Below are positions 9,299 to 18,831 of a DNA stretch of 64,000 nucleotides, piece by piece (the first letter of the stretch is position 1; every line of letters begins with the position of its first letter). Both the position numbers and the translations under genes were made by a program. The stretch is from Kiritimatiellia bacterium (GTDB lineage Bacteria; Verrucomicrobiota; Kiritimatiellia; CAIVKH01). Below the pieces are notes generated by a model. That model made no database searches, had not been told where the DNA came from, and was given only the letters and a program-made list of their open reading frames with translations. The stretch is from NCBI GenBank assembly GCA_025054615.1, contig JANWZO010000010.1, positions 28,016-92,015 on the forward strand. Reading direction: 5' to 3'.

Positions 9299-10054
9299 TT
9301 AAGCCCCGCGTAGGGGTGCCGGCCTCACGCCGCTCCGACCGGTTGCGAGCCGATACAGCCGGCTGAGGCGATAGCGCATAAGCGCAAGCCTTCGCTCTGG
9401 CGGTCGGAAATGTTGTCGGAGCAAGCTGCCGTAGTCGTCGTAAAACGCCCAGTCCATGTGGCGCGCGCTGAGTCCGGAACGATCCTCATATAGGGCGATT
9501 TCCAGATTCAGATATTCGAAACGGACCGCGGGATCGCTCCAGCAGGCCATGTTGAATGCCCAGTCCGCCAGTCGAGGATATCGCAGGTCGAACTGGCGCC
9601 GCGTAAAGACCTCCCGCGGGTAAAAAATGGCCTGCTGGCAGATGTTCGTCCTCGCCAGTTTTCGTCCGTCGAAAGCGCCCGCGTAACGCTTGCCGGTCGA
9701 TGCAAGAAGCACGTCGCCGTAATAGAGAGTCCCTGGCTCCACAAGTCGATCCAAGGCGGCTGAGAACCCCTCGAGAAGCTGGTCGTCAGCGCCCAAAAAA
9801 TAAATATGCGGCGCCCGGGCCTGCTTGACCGCCTGGTTCATCGCGTCATAGACGCCCTTGTCTGGTGAGCTTTCCCACCAAGCTATGTGGGTCTCATATT
9901 GTCGAAGCACCTTCAGGGTGTCATCCGTCGAGCCGCCGTCACGGACCAGCAGTTCAACGCGGTTTCCACCGAACCGCAGCACACTTTCCAGCGCGGCGCC
10001 CACGGTTCCGGCGCAATTGCGTGTGGCGATCACGACACTGACGACCGGATTCAT
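9299..10054 (-). CDS. Family 2 glycosyltransferase (WcaE-like)
   Basis: A 251-residue GT-A fold transferase that adds a sugar from a nucleotide donor at the cytoplasmic face of the membrane. It starts SVVIATRNCAGTVGAALES and shows LLVRDGGSTDDTLKVL, then PDKGVYDAMNQAV and LGADD, the metal/donor site. This order is typical of WcaE-type enzymes in colanic-acid-like loci. The ATG at 10054 overlaps the upstream stop by ATGA; an upstream in-frame ATG has no supporting similarity. Donor and acceptor are unknown. There is a 130-base gap to the mutase genes downstream, the largest internal gap in the locus. Confidence 0.85.
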   Translation of the reverse strand: MNPVVSVVIATRNCAGTVGAALESVLRFGGNRVELLVRDGGSTDDTLKVLRQYETHIAWWESSPDKGVYDAMNQAVKQARAPHIYFLGADDQLLEGFSAALDRLVEPGTLYYGDVLLASTGKRYAGAFDGRKLARTNICQQAIFYPREVFTRRQFDLRYPRLADWAFNMACWSDPAVRFEYLNLEIALYEDRSGLSARHMDWAFYDDYGSLLRQHFRPPERRLALMRYRLSRLYRLATGRSGVRPAPLRGA

Positions 10055-11271
10055 CGCAAAAGCGAATCGTACAGCGCCAGATAGGCGCGGGCTGACTCCT
10101 GCCATGAGCCGCGCCGCTCGACCCATTCGCGGCATGCGACGCGGCACGTTGGCGAAATGCGAACCGCCTCTGAAATTGCCGTTGCGAGGGCGTCTACGTC
10201 GTATGGCTTCACCAGGAAACCCGTGATACCCGGCTCAATCATCTCGGGAATCCCGCCGGCGGCGAATGCTGCCACGGGTGTCCCGCAGGCGAGAGATTCG
10301 AGAATCACATTCGGATAGTTCTCCAAGCGGGAGGGAACAGCCGTTACGTCGGCGGCCGAGTAGAGTAGCCGCAATTCCTCATTGGACGCGGCGACGTGCC
10401 GCAGATGCGCCCGCACGCCCACCTTCTCAAAGAGCTTCGCATCCATCGTGCCGACTACAACGAGCTCCCAGTCCCGGCCAGACGCGCCGGCCGCCTCCAG
10501 CAACAAATCGAGGCCCTTGTTTCGGTCTCGCGCTGCATGCAGGGCGAGAAATAGGACCAACTTTGTTTCAAGCGGCAGGCCAAGATGGCGGCGGGCGGAA
10601 CGGCGGTCTTCGGGATAAAAAAAACGGAGATCAATACCGTTCGGAATCACTTCAATTCGCCGCAATCGAAACAACGAGCTGGAGCTGGCACAGGACGCCA
10701 GCCATCGGCTCGGCGCGACGAGGGTGAGATTCAGATTTTGCCAGCAAACAGACTTTTCAATCCACGTTCGCCGACTGTGGTCTTTTTCGATCCGCGAGCC
10801 CAGTTGCGGACATCGCCCACACGAGGCCTCGTATCGCAAACAGCCGTCGGGAATATGGCATCCCCCCGTAAAGGCCCATGAATCATGGAGCGTCCATACC
10901 ACGGGCTTACCGATGCGCCCAATTTGGCGGATGGAAAGCATGCCCAAACCAACCCAGTGGAGGTGAACCACGTCGCAGGAGGATTGCCGCAGCCGAGAAT
11001 CGGCCGACGAACCCAATCTGCCGCTCGTCCAGTGCATCGCGGTTTTGCGCCGATAAACGATCAGGGGCCAGTTGTCGAGCAAGTGGCGGATTCGGGACGA
11101 ACGCATCCACGAAGAAACCGCAACGCGTTCGGCCCGCGGATTCGCGCCAGAGGTGTCCATTGCGAGAATTCGTGAATCCACGCCAAGGCCCACTAAAGCC
11201 TCGTGCAGCCCGGACATCGCACGCGCCGCGCCTCCAACGGACTCAAACGTGTTGATGTGCAATACGCGCAT
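10051..11271 (-). CDS. Family 4 glycosyltransferase (WcaC-like)
   Basis: A 406-residue GT-B fold retaining transferase. The N-terminal half has VLHINTFESVGGAARAM and VVHLHWVG; the C-terminal half has IPNGID, SRLENYPNVILESLACGTP (an E-x7-E donor-site motif) and GGIPEMI. The segment TLHDSWAFTGGCHIPDGC with nearby cysteines is typical of WcaC/TuaH-like enzymes. The ATG at 11271 is preferred over a TTG three codons earlier. It overlaps the upstream gene by 29 bases. Probable cytoplasmic step of repeat-unit assembly; sugar specificity is unknown. Confidence 0.86.
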   Translation of the reverse strand: MRVLHINTFESVGGAARAMSGLHEALVGLGVDSRILAMDTSGANPRAERVAVSSWMRSSRIRHLLDNWPLIVYRRKTAMHWTSGRLGSSADSRLRQSSCDVVHLHWVGLGMLSIRQIGRIGKPVVWTLHDSWAFTGGCHIPDGCLRYEASCGRCPQLGSRIEKDHSRRTWIEKSVCWQNLNLTLVAPSRWLASCASSSSLFRLRRIEVIPNGIDLRFFYPEDRRSARRHLGLPLETKLVLFLALHAARDRNKGLDLLLEAAGASGRDWELVVVGTMDAKLFEKVGVRAHLRHVAASNEELRLLYSAADVTAVPSRLENYPNVILESLACGTPVAAFAAGGIPEMIEPGITGFLVKPYDVDALATAISEAVRISPTCRVACREWVERRGSWQESARAYLALYDSLLR

Positions 11272-12277
11272 GTTTGACAATCGAGGCCCCGAGAATCGAA
11301 GCCCGATGAATTTTCGACCACCCCGAACCGGTCAGAGGGGATTCGACGTAACATCGCCAGATTTCCATGCCGGCCGATGCACAGGCCATCGCGAGAACAA
11401 ACCATCGCTCGGCCAAGACACAGTCCAAGGCCTCGGCGGTGTAGAGACGGCACGATTCATTGGCCTTTTTGATCGCGATGAGCCATGACTCGGCCTCTCG
11501 AAGACATTCCACTGACGGCTCGATACGCCCCATCGACCACGCGCGGTGACGTTCTGCCGAATGTGTGTCCGACGGCAGGCCAAGTGCGGCCAGAAGCCTC
11601 GCTTGAACGCGCGAGGCCTGGCGATCCATATCGGTCCACTCGGCGCCGGTCATACTCGAGGCGTGGCGACGGTATTTCAGCAAAGCGGCTGGGAGGTTTG
11701 CGCCGCGCAAATGGACGAGGGCGCGAGCCCACAACTCATAGTCTTCCGTGGGATAGAATGACACGTCATAGAACAAATTCAGTTCGACGAAGTCCTTTTT
11801 CCGAAAGACCACCGTTGGGTGAGCGAAGGGGCAATGGAAGAGTGAAAAGGCGCGTACGCAATCGGGATGCTCCGGATATTTCAATCGCTGTCCGACAGTT
11901 TCCCCACCGAATGTATCGACTGCAGTTCCGCAGATGGAAACGTCGGGATGTCTGTTCAGAAATCGAAGCTGGCGCGCCAATCGAGCGGGATGTGCGATGT
12001 CGTCCGCATCCATTCGGGCAATCCACGTGCCCCTCGCCTCGCGAATACCAATATTGAGCGATCCGGACAGCTTGAGCCGTTGGGCGTTTTTGAGGAGCCG
12101 AATCCTCGGATCACGAAAGCGATTCACCCGCTCCGCGGTGTCATCCTCCGAGGCATCGTCAATTACCAGCAGCTCAAAATCACGCCAGGTCTGCCCGAGG
12201 ATGCTGCGAATCGCCGTCTCGATGTGCGCCGAGGCGTTCCGCGCGGGCATGAGCACCGTGACCAGTGGTCCGCTCAT
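11243..12277 (-). CDS. Family 2 glycosyltransferase
   Basis: A 344-residue GT-A transferase. VTVLMPARNASAHIETAI opens the Rossmann-like donor domain, followed by LLVIDDASEDDTAERV, and ARMDADDIAHP gives the DxD-type metal site. The remaining 150 residues are helix-rich with no second recognised domain. The ATG at 12277 forms ATGA with the upstream epimerase stop. Part of the coupled polysaccharide operon; donor and acceptor cannot be told. Confidence 0.86.
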   Translation of the reverse strand: MSGPLVTVLMPARNASAHIETAIRSILGQTWRDFELLVIDDASEDDTAERVNRFRDPRIRLLKNAQRLKLSGSLNIGIREARGTWIARMDADDIAHPARLARQLRFLNRHPDVSICGTAVDTFGGETVGQRLKYPEHPDCVRAFSLFHCPFAHPTVVFRKKDFVELNLFYDVSFYPTEDYELWARALVHLRGANLPAALLKYRRHASSMTGAEWTDMDRQASRVQARLLAALGLPSDTHSAERHRAWSMGRIEPSVECLREAESWLIAIKKANESCRLYTAEALDCVLAERWFVLAMACASAGMEIWRCYVESPLTGSGWSKIHRASILGASIVKHARIAHQHV

Positions 12278-13434
12278 TGTTGAGGGATCAGGCGGGCCCA
12301 TTCGGCCCAAGCCCGCGTTCGGGAGATTGCCTCAGCAAAACGAAGACGCGGACGCCAACCGAGAATGTTTTTCAACTTGGAGTTGTCGAACCGGGTACGC
12401 CCCGCATAGATCGACAACAGGCCGGCAGAGGGATATGGAGCATCCTCGACCAAAGGCTGGGTGGCTGAGGGAACAGAGCGCCCGAGAGGATCCCCGACGA
12501 TGCGTTCGCGCAGGGACGGCGGAACCCTCGCCCAAAGGCTTGAGAGGGCGGGCCCTAGCCGAGGGGCTACCGCCGCGCGAAAAGCAGCATATCTCACGGT
12601 GGGAAGAACGATGCCATCCCAGATTTCCTTCTTCCACGCCACAACGTGATCCCGAATCCCGGGTTCAATGATTGAGCGGATCTGCTCGCGCGTAGCGGAG
12701 CGCAAAGGCAACCCAAGCCACTCGGCGTATTTTCCATACCATTCTCGCCAGGAGAGCGGCTCATCCGTCACAAAAAAACATTCACCGGTCGCTGAAGGCG
12801 CTTCAAACGCGGCGATGATCGCAGAGACAGCATTATCGACGTAAACCGCATTGGCATCCGCCTCCCCGTTGTCCACCAAGGTGACCTTCCCCTCACGAAT
12901 ATGGGTCAAGGGTCGGACGGTCCACGGTGCGGAAAAGGGTCCGTAAACGTTTCCGAGGCGAAGGATCACCGCGTCGGGAAGGGTCTTTCGGACCTCGAGT
13001 TCGGCATCGATCTTGGCATCGCAGTAGGGATCGCCCGAACGGATCATCGGGGTCTCCTCCGTCACCTTGGGAGGCGGCGTATACGAGAAGACCGCAATGG
13101 TGCTGATGTGAATGAAGCGCCGCACGCCTTCGTCTCGCGCTAGCTTGGCTAGAATATGGGTTCCGCGGACGGTCACATCCCGTTCTCTGACCGCATCGGC
13201 GCCGTACGCGCAATGGACCACAATATCGGCGCCGCGAACGGCATTCTGCACCTGCTCTTGATCCATCAGGTCCGCCCACACGATGTCGATGGCCCTGCGG
13301 GCCAGCCGCACGGCTCGGCCCGGCGTTCGCGCCATGGCACGGACCGCATATCGGCCCTCCGCCAACAAACACTCGACAAGACGGCCGCCCAGAAATCCGG
13401 AGGCACCTGTGACGAGGACCACCGGCCTCTTCAC
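12274..13434 (-). CDS. NAD(P)-dependent sugar epimerase/dehydratase (extended SDR)
   Basis: A 386-residue extended short-chain dehydrogenase. The nucleotide site is VTGASGFLGGRLVE at the N-terminus, and the catalytic Tyr-x3-Lys is YCDAK after the HISTIAVFSY strand. About 100 residues beyond the usual SDR core form an extra C-terminal region ending in RTRFDNSKLKNILGWRP. The GTG at 13434 is favoured: GGGAG lies 8 bases upstream and it gives the GTGA overlap seen throughout this locus. An ATG 15 bases earlier is the alternative. It probably modifies a nucleotide sugar for the glycan; the exact reaction is unknown. Confidence 0.82.
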   Translation of the reverse strand: MKRPVVLVTGASGFLGGRLVECLLAEGRYAVRAMARTPGRAVRLARRAIDIVWADLMDQEQVQNAVRGADIVVHCAYGADAVRERDVTVRGTHILAKLARDEGVRRFIHISTIAVFSYTPPPKVTEETPMIRSGDPYCDAKIDAELEVRKTLPDAVILRLGNVYGPFSAPWTVRPLTHIREGKVTLVDNGEADANAVYVDNAVSAIIAAFEAPSATGECFFVTDEPLSWREWYGKYAEWLGLPLRSATREQIRSIIEPGIRDHVVAWKKEIWDGIVLPTVRYAAFRAAVAPRLGPALSSLWARVPPSLRERIVGDPLGRSVPSATQPLVEDAPYPSAGLLSIYAGRTRFDNSKLKNILGWRPRLRFAEAISRTRAWAEWARLIPQQ

Positions 13435-14447
13435 GGCCAGCGCTCCCATGCCTGCTCTACGTGGCTTCGTTGTTGATAGCAGGCTTCGATGAATTCCACC
13501 GTGCGGAGGTTCGAATTTGCCGAATGGATGGGATCAGTACCCTTTTCGATCGCTTCGGCGAAATTCTCCAACTGCACAACAAAATAGGCGAGCGGCGACT
13601 TTTCTGCGGCATACAAACACTCTATCGGCTGACCGCCGTTCCAGTCATCGATTTGAAGAACGAATCGGTGGGCTGAATTCGCGCCGATTTCGAGCCATCC
13701 GCCTTCGAACTGTAGGCGAATGGTATTTCGCAATTGACGGATCCGGCTCAGGCACACCCTCAGCTTTATGGACTGTTCGGACCGCTGAAACTCACCCCAC
13801 AATTCACAGTCGGCCTCAACTCCTCCGTCGGCATCGTCGACGAAGGATATCACGTGGGGTTCAAACTCGGGCAACCACCACAAAAGGCGGTCGAGCAAGT
13901 GGCTGCCCGTATCGATCAACACGCCGCCTCCCGCAAGCGATCGATTCAACAGATAGCGGGACTGCAGGGCCCAGTCATAAATGGCGCCTTCTTCCGCATC
14001 GACGCTGAGGAGGCGGCCGAGTCCCGACATTGAACCACATTGCAGGGCGGATTTGACGAACGCCGATACGGGGTAAAACCGTCGAAAAACTCCCACCGCC
14101 AGAACCCGACGATTTTGCTGGGCCAGTTCAACGAGCTTTCGCGCCTCTACCGAGGTTAGCGCCAGGGGTTTCTCGACGAGGACGTGGACGCCCTGAGTGA
14201 GAAAATATTCGCACATTGGTGCATGAAGCGAGTGGGGAGTCGCCACGATCACCGCATCAAGGTCGCGAAGCTGCCGGTAGTCGTGAACGACCTGAGTGGC
14301 ATTCCAAACCGAGGCGGTTCGTTTCAAATTCCGCGGATCGTTATCCGCGAGCCCGACGAGCTCAAACGCTGCGCTGGAGGCAATCGCCGGCAAATGAAAC
14401 TGCTGCGAGACCGACCCGCAACCAATGACCGCGATTCGAAGTTTCAT
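13431..14447 (-). CDS. Gfo/Idh/MocA-family sugar oxidoreductase
   Basis: A 338-residue NAD(P)-dependent oxidoreductase. The N-terminal Rossmann domain begins IAVIGCGSVSQQFHLPAI, and the family's catalytic lysine sits in EKPLALT near residue 100. The C-terminal alpha/beta domain contains GGGVLIDTGSHLLDRLLWW. Such enzymes oxidise or reduce sugar rings, often at C3 of UDP-sugars, before amination or epimerisation. It lies between an epimerase and a row of GT4 genes with ATGA overlaps on both sides, which fits nucleotide-sugar tailoring. No aminotransferase is next to it, so the product may not be an amino sugar. Confidence 0.86.
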   Translation of the reverse strand: MKLRIAVIGCGSVSQQFHLPAIASSAAFELVGLADNDPRNLKRTASVWNATQVVHDYRQLRDLDAVIVATPHSLHAPMCEYFLTQGVHVLVEKPLALTSVEARKLVELAQQNRRVLAVGVFRRFYPVSAFVKSALQCGSMSGLGRLLSVDAEEGAIYDWALQSRYLLNRSLAGGGVLIDTGSHLLDRLLWWLPEFEPHVISFVDDADGGVEADCELWGEFQRSEQSIKLRVCLSRIRQLRNTIRLQFEGGWLEIGANSAHRFVLQIDDWNGGQPIECLYAAEKSPLAYFVVQLENFAEAIEKGTDPIHSANSNLRTVEFIEACYQQRSHVEQAWERWP

Positions 14448-15601
14448 GGCTGAAATGCAATGAGCATTCGAAACACAGCCTCATGGCGGTCAAGCCAGGG
14501 CTTCAAGTCGAAACGCTCCTCGGCCCGTTTCCGAGCGCGCCGGGAAAACTCGTGCCAGTTTCGAGAAACTTCGCAGATCGCATCCGCCAACGCTTCCGGT
14601 TCCGGCGGTTCATGAAGATCCCAGTTGGTGTTGCCAGGGATCCCGATACCGGCATCCCCCACCAATTCGGGCGTCCCACCTGTCGCAGAATAGACGACAG
14701 GCAATCCGGCTGCCATCGCCTCGATGACCACAGAGGGACAGACGTCCGTGGCCTTCGCGTGGAGGAAGATATGGGCGCGCTGAAAAAGTGCAGGGGCATC
14801 TTCGGTTCGATAGGGACCTATCACGATCAGTTCACCCGCGGGATAGGCCGCGGCTCGCTTCTCCAACAGCAGTCGGTCTTCAGGCCGCAAACGCCCGGCG
14901 ACGATCAGCTTCACACCGGACAAGGCTGCTCGCACCCGATCAAAGGTCTGCAGGACAAGCGGGATCCGATAGGCATCGTCGTGGGAACCGGCTGCCAAGA
15001 TGATAAGCGGTTTCCCGGGCTCCAATGTCGAGATGGAGTAACGCGAAACGTCAACCGCATTATAGAGAATTTCCCATGGGCAGTCACAAGTCCCAAGGAA
15101 GTGGTCTGATGATTTTTTGGCAAATTCGCTCTGGTAGAACACATAATTCGCCCGCCTCAAACAATCCGCCATTCGCAAGTTTCCACGGACGGATTCGCGC
15201 TGTCCGTAGGAATGCGGGAAATACGCGCCATTTTGATTCCAAACAACCGGGATTCCAGCCTTCCTCGCTGCATGCATGATTTCCAGCCCGCGCGGATGCA
15301 CCGCGCTGCTAACCGCGTAAACGATATCGGATTCTGGGAAAGAGTGCGGGAAACGTTTTTCCATCCAGAGATACTTGATGCCACCGCCGCCGGAGGGCGG
15401 AACCTCGAGCGGGGAGGCAGGGAAACCGGCATGCAAGTACGACACTCGCAAGTTCTCTTGCGGACCGGACGTCCGCCGTCGGAATCGGCGGGCAGAACGT
15501 ACGGCCCTTTCAGCGCGGATTCGATTCGCGAATCGAAAAGCAGCAAGACCGATCCAAGTGACTACGCGTCGCCACGCCGGAGGATAGTGGCATTTTGTCA
15601 T
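14444..15601 (-). CDS. Family 4 glycosyltransferase
   Basis: A 385-residue GT-B transferase. It starts with a basic, moderately hydrophobic stretch (WIGLAAFRFANRIR) that may sit against the inner membrane. The donor half carries ILYNAVDVSRY, IVAGRLRPEDRLLLEKR and TDVCPSVVIEAMAAGLPVV. In the last motif Asp replaces the first Glu of E-x7-E, a common GT4 variant. GGTPELVGDAGIGIP follows. It is joined by ATGA overlaps to the oxidoreductase downstream and another GT4 upstream. Sugar specificity is unknown. Confidence 0.84.
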   Translation of the reverse strand: MTKCHYPPAWRRVVTWIGLAAFRFANRIRAERAVRSARRFRRRTSGPQENLRVSYLHAGFPASPLEVPPSGGGGIKYLWMEKRFPHSFPESDIVYAVSSAVHPRGLEIMHAARKAGIPVVWNQNGAYFPHSYGQRESVRGNLRMADCLRRANYVFYQSEFAKKSSDHFLGTCDCPWEILYNAVDVSRYSISTLEPGKPLIILAAGSHDDAYRIPLVLQTFDRVRAALSGVKLIVAGRLRPEDRLLLEKRAAAYPAGELIVIGPYRTEDAPALFQRAHIFLHAKATDVCPSVVIEAMAAGLPVVYSATGGTPELVGDAGIGIPGNTNWDLHEPPEPEALADAICEVSRNWHEFSRRARKRAEERFDLKPWLDRHEAVFRMLIAFQP

Positions 15602-16704
15602 TTCGCGATCAGCGAATCAAAGAGGTTGCGCCACAGCGGAAGCTGGGCGTCATACGAATTCAACGCTGCCGTGCGAATGCCATTCTCGACAAGACGGGCT
15701 CGCAATTCGGAATCTCGCGCAACCCGTCCAGTCCAGTAGGCGAGGCCATCCGCGTCGCCGACCTCAACTAGAAAACCATTCAGTCCGTGCACGATAAGGT
15801 CCGAAGCCTGCCCGACTTTCGTGGAAATGACCGGCGTAGCCGTTGCCATCGACTCCAACACTGCCTTGGGCCCCCCTTCCTGACGTGATGCAATCAGATA
15901 AGCATCCAACGCGTAATACATTAAAACCGTTTGACGATATCGACGCACGATTCTGTGCTGCCACGGAATGCCTGCGGCGGTGAGCTCCCTCTTCACAAAC
16001 CCCCGTGCAGGTCCCGTCAACAACACATGCAGCTCCGGTATTTGAAGACGAAGCGCCTTAAGCGCGGCAACAAGGACATCAGGTCCTTTGATGTATTTCG
16101 GTTCCAGACCTTCGCCCCATCCGCTGCCATCCTTTTGAAAGGAACCGACGACAAAGGCGCTCTCAGGAAATCCGAGCCACTGACGAACCTTTTTCCGATC
16201 GTCCGGCGAAGGAGGACGAAACCATTCTGCATGAAATCCGATCGGGATTAGGTGCAGCTTTTCCTCCGCTACTCCACTGTTTGCGAGGAAATCCCGCATT
16301 GCGCGGTGGCTGACCTGAACCGCGTCCAGTCTTTGATGAAGCCGTCGAAACTGTTCAAAAAGGAGGTTGAACTCCGGATGGCCGGGTGTATCGGGCAGTC
16401 CGTGATAATAGGCCAAACCCACGCGGTGCCGTTTCCAGTCTGGCGGATTCAGCAAAACGAATTGATCAACGTGGAAAACTGCCTGGTCGTCGCTGACAGC
16501 CATCCATGATCCATCTACCGTGCGAAGACCCAGATTTCGGCAGATGCTCTGAACCGCGAGCGCTTCGATGTCCAATGTCCATCCCGCATAATCCCGCGCG
16601 ATCAGGATGCGAGATCTCGGCGGCCAGCGGCGCGCGTGCGCCGCAAAGAGTCGCGCGGTGCAACGCCGCGCCATGTGCTCGAGCAGTTGTACCCGGCTAC
16701 GCAT
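15598..16704 (-). CDS. Family 4 glycosyltransferase
   Basis: A 368-residue GT-B transferase. Donor-site features are VGSFQKDGSGWGEG, IKGPDVLVAALKAL, SRQEGGPKAVLESMATATP (full E-x7-E) and IVHGLNGFLVEVGD. Its N-terminal half is divergent (RILIARDYAGWTLDIEA). It overlaps the upstream GT4 by 8 bases and the downstream GT4 by ATGA. Likely a cytoplasmic assembly enzyme; acceptor unknown. Confidence 0.84.
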   Translation of the reverse strand: MRSRVQLLEHMARRCTARLFAAHARRWPPRSRILIARDYAGWTLDIEALAVQSICRNLGLRTVDGSWMAVSDDQAVFHVDQFVLLNPPDWKRHRVGLAYYHGLPDTPGHPEFNLLFEQFRRLHQRLDAVQVSHRAMRDFLANSGVAEEKLHLIPIGFHAEWFRPPSPDDRKKVRQWLGFPESAFVVGSFQKDGSGWGEGLEPKYIKGPDVLVAALKALRLQIPELHVLLTGPARGFVKRELTAAGIPWQHRIVRRYRQTVLMYYALDAYLIASRQEGGPKAVLESMATATPVISTKVGQASDLIVHGLNGFLVEVGDADGLAYWTGRVARDSELRARLVENGIRTAALNSYDAQLPLWRNLFDSLIAK

Positions 16705-17716
16705 AGATGCCCCTGCAAGCCGGCCGGGGCGGAAGCCCCATGACTTTCAGATAGGCGTCCACAACATCGCCAATTTTTGGCGCGCGAACTCGGGAAACCA
16801 CATCGCGATATTCACGGATCAAACGGTCGAGAAGCCCAGGTATCTGTTCCGGTCGATCAAATCCGTAGCCACCGCCGCCAACGAGTTCCGGGTGTCCGCC
16901 GCTGTTGAGATAGATGGCCGGCAGTCCACAAGTAAGCGCTTCAATCAACGAATTTGAACAGGGGTCGTTTCGGCTCGCCGTGATGAAAATGTCCGCTTGT
17001 TGCAAAAGCGACGCGACCCGCTCCGTTGTGGCTGGCGGCTCGACGCGGATCCGTTTTGGGCGGAGCGGCAGACGGCCGACGAAAACGTACTCATACCGGT
17101 TCCAATCCAGGTTCTCATCCAGCCAGGCGTAAATTTCGGCCCCCTTATTCCGGTTGTCGGACCAACTGGTCGAGATAAGCCGGATTTTTCGACCTTCCAA
17201 AGGCGGCCTGGGAACCGGGAAAAAATAAGTCGGGTCAGACGCGTTGGGGATGACCGCCGCGTTCGTATATTCAAAACCCAGCCGGGCGTGCTCCTCCAAG
17301 CTGTATCGCGACTGAAAGATCGTCGCCGAGGCGAATTCTCGATTCATCTCCCAGATTCGACGGTCCGTTCCGTCATCGAATCCGCGGTAGGACGCGAGCG
17401 GCCCGTCCACCCGGTGGACAATTCGACAGTTTGGCCGGCGCAGAAGGCGAAGCCGTTCGGGATCGAAATTGAACGAATTAATCAGGCAGACCTGGGTGTC
17501 TTTGGAAATGGTATTGACTTCGACACGCCAGCCCCTCGCAGTCGCTTCGCGGATCCACGCCCGCAGAAATTGGTGCCCTCCCCCGTTCGGCGGCGGTGCG
17601 AATTCGTGGAACACGGAAATGTCGGCCGACTGAAAAGAAGACGCGACGCGGGCCGACCAGTTCGACGCCCAGCGGAGGCACCGCAGCATTACACCCCGCC
17701 CCGGAAAGGATCGCAT
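16697..17716 (-). CDS. Family 4 glycosyltransferase
   Basis: A GT-B transferase of about 339 residues. The N-terminal half has FHEFAPPPNGGGHQFLRAW; the donor half has VIPNASDPTYF, STSWSDNRNKGAEIY and SRNDPCSNSLIEALTCGLP (D-x7-E variant), then LNSGGHPELVG. The ATG at 17716 is preceded by GGAG at 8-base spacing and overlaps wecB by 28 bases. A later ATG at 17689 overlaps the wecB stop by one base and is the alternative. Role as for the neighbouring GT4 genes; specificity unknown. Confidence 0.8.
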   Translation of the reverse strand: MRSFPGRGVMLRCLRWASNWSARVASSFQSADISVFHEFAPPPNGGGHQFLRAWIREATARGWRVEVNTISKDTQVCLINSFNFDPERLRLLRRPNCRIVHRVDGPLASYRGFDDGTDRRIWEMNREFASATIFQSRYSLEEHARLGFEYTNAAVIPNASDPTYFFPVPRPPLEGRKIRLISTSWSDNRNKGAEIYAWLDENLDWNRYEYVFVGRLPLRPKRIRVEPPATTERVASLLQQADIFITASRNDPCSNSLIEALTCGLPAIYLNSGGHPELVGGGGYGFDRPEQIPGLLDRLIREYRDVVSRVRAPKIGDVVDAYLKVMGLPPRPACRGIYA

Positions 17717-18831
17717 GAGCCTTTCTCCAGCCAATCGGCGATTCGACGCGCGGCGAGTCCGTCGCCATAAGGATTACCGCCCCGCGCCATGCGGCGATAT
17801 GCGGCTTCATCGCGGTGCAGCCGCAGCACCTCTGAAACAATGCGCTGCCGATTCGCGCCAACGAGCCGAGCCACGCCACGGCGAACGCCCTCGGGCCGTT
17901 CTGTCACTTCACGCATCACCAAACATGGAATTCCGAAGGTCGGGGCCTCCTCTTGAATACCTCCTGAATCGGTCAGCACGAGCCATGCGCGTTTCAGCAA
18001 CCAAACGAGCGATGGGTAGTCGACTGGTTCCAGCAGATGAATACGTGAACAGCGACCGAGCTCCCTCATTACGGGTTTACGCACATTCGGATTCAAGTGA
18101 ACCGGATAGACAATTTCGATATCCAACAGCCTCTCCTCGATCTCCTTGAGCGCCGCGCAAATTTGAGCCAGGCCATCGCCAAAATTTTCCCGCCGGTGCC
18201 CTGTGACGAGGATGACTTTTCGGCCCTCAGGCAGCGTCGCAATTTTCGCCGGCAGGCTTGGAGGCGGCGATCCAACAAGCTCCGCGGTGAACAACAGTGC
18301 ATCGACCACCGTATTCCCCACCAATGCGATCTGATCGCGAGGCACCCCCTCGCGACGCAAATTCATCATGGCGGCGCGCGTTGGAGCAAAATGGGCATCC
18401 GCCACCACACCGGCAACTCTCCGGTTGATCTCCTCGGGAAAGGGCGCCCTCTTGTTGCCTGTTCGCAGACCGGCTTCGACATGCCCAACGGCGATATTCC
18501 GGTGGAAGGCCGCAAGGGCCGCAGCAGCCACGGTCGTGGTATCGCCCTGTACCAGGACCCAGTCCGGCTTGTACTCGGCCAATATGGGATCGAGCCGCGC
18601 AATCAATCGAGAGAGAAGCGGATTGAGAGACTGGTTCGCGCGCATGATGCGCAAATCCACATCGGGACGCATTCCGAAGAAGGCGAGCATGGGATCCAGC
18701 ATCTGCCGATGTTGGCCCGTGACGCACAATCGCACATCAAACTTGGAATCCCGGCGCTTCAACTCATGGAAGACGGGGGCCAGTTTGATCGCCTCCGGCC
18801 GAGTTCCCAGAATGAGGAGTACGCGCTTCAT
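17689..18831 (-). CDS. wecB: UDP-N-acetylglucosamine 2-epimerase (non-hydrolysing)
   Basis: A 380-residue enzyme converting UDP-GlcNAc to UDP-ManNAc in the cytoplasm. Family landmarks are ILGTRPEAIKLAPV, VQGDTTT, HVEAGLRTG, PFPEEINRR, VTGHRRENFG and SGGIQEEAP. These cover the conserved Asp, two Glu and His of the active site. Length matches the family. It implies ManNAc or a derivative such as ManNAcA in the exported glycan. No ManNAc dehydrogenase of the WecC type is visible in the window. It overlaps the upstream gene by ATGA. Confidence 0.93.
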   Translation of the reverse strand: MKRVLLILGTRPEAIKLAPVFHELKRRDSKFDVRLCVTGQHRQMLDPMLAFFGMRPDVDLRIMRANQSLNPLLSRLIARLDPILAEYKPDWVLVQGDTTTVAAAALAAFHRNIAVGHVEAGLRTGNKRAPFPEEINRRVAGVVADAHFAPTRAAMMNLRREGVPRDQIALVGNTVVDALLFTAELVGSPPPSLPAKIATLPEGRKVILVTGHRRENFGDGLAQICAALKEIEERLLDIEIVYPVHLNPNVRKPVMRELGRCSRIHLLEPVDYPSLVWLLKRAWLVLTDSGGIQEEAPTFGIPCLVMREVTERPEGVRRGVARLVGANRQRIVSEVLRLHRDEAAYRRMARGGNPYGDGLAARRIADWLEKGSCDPFRGGV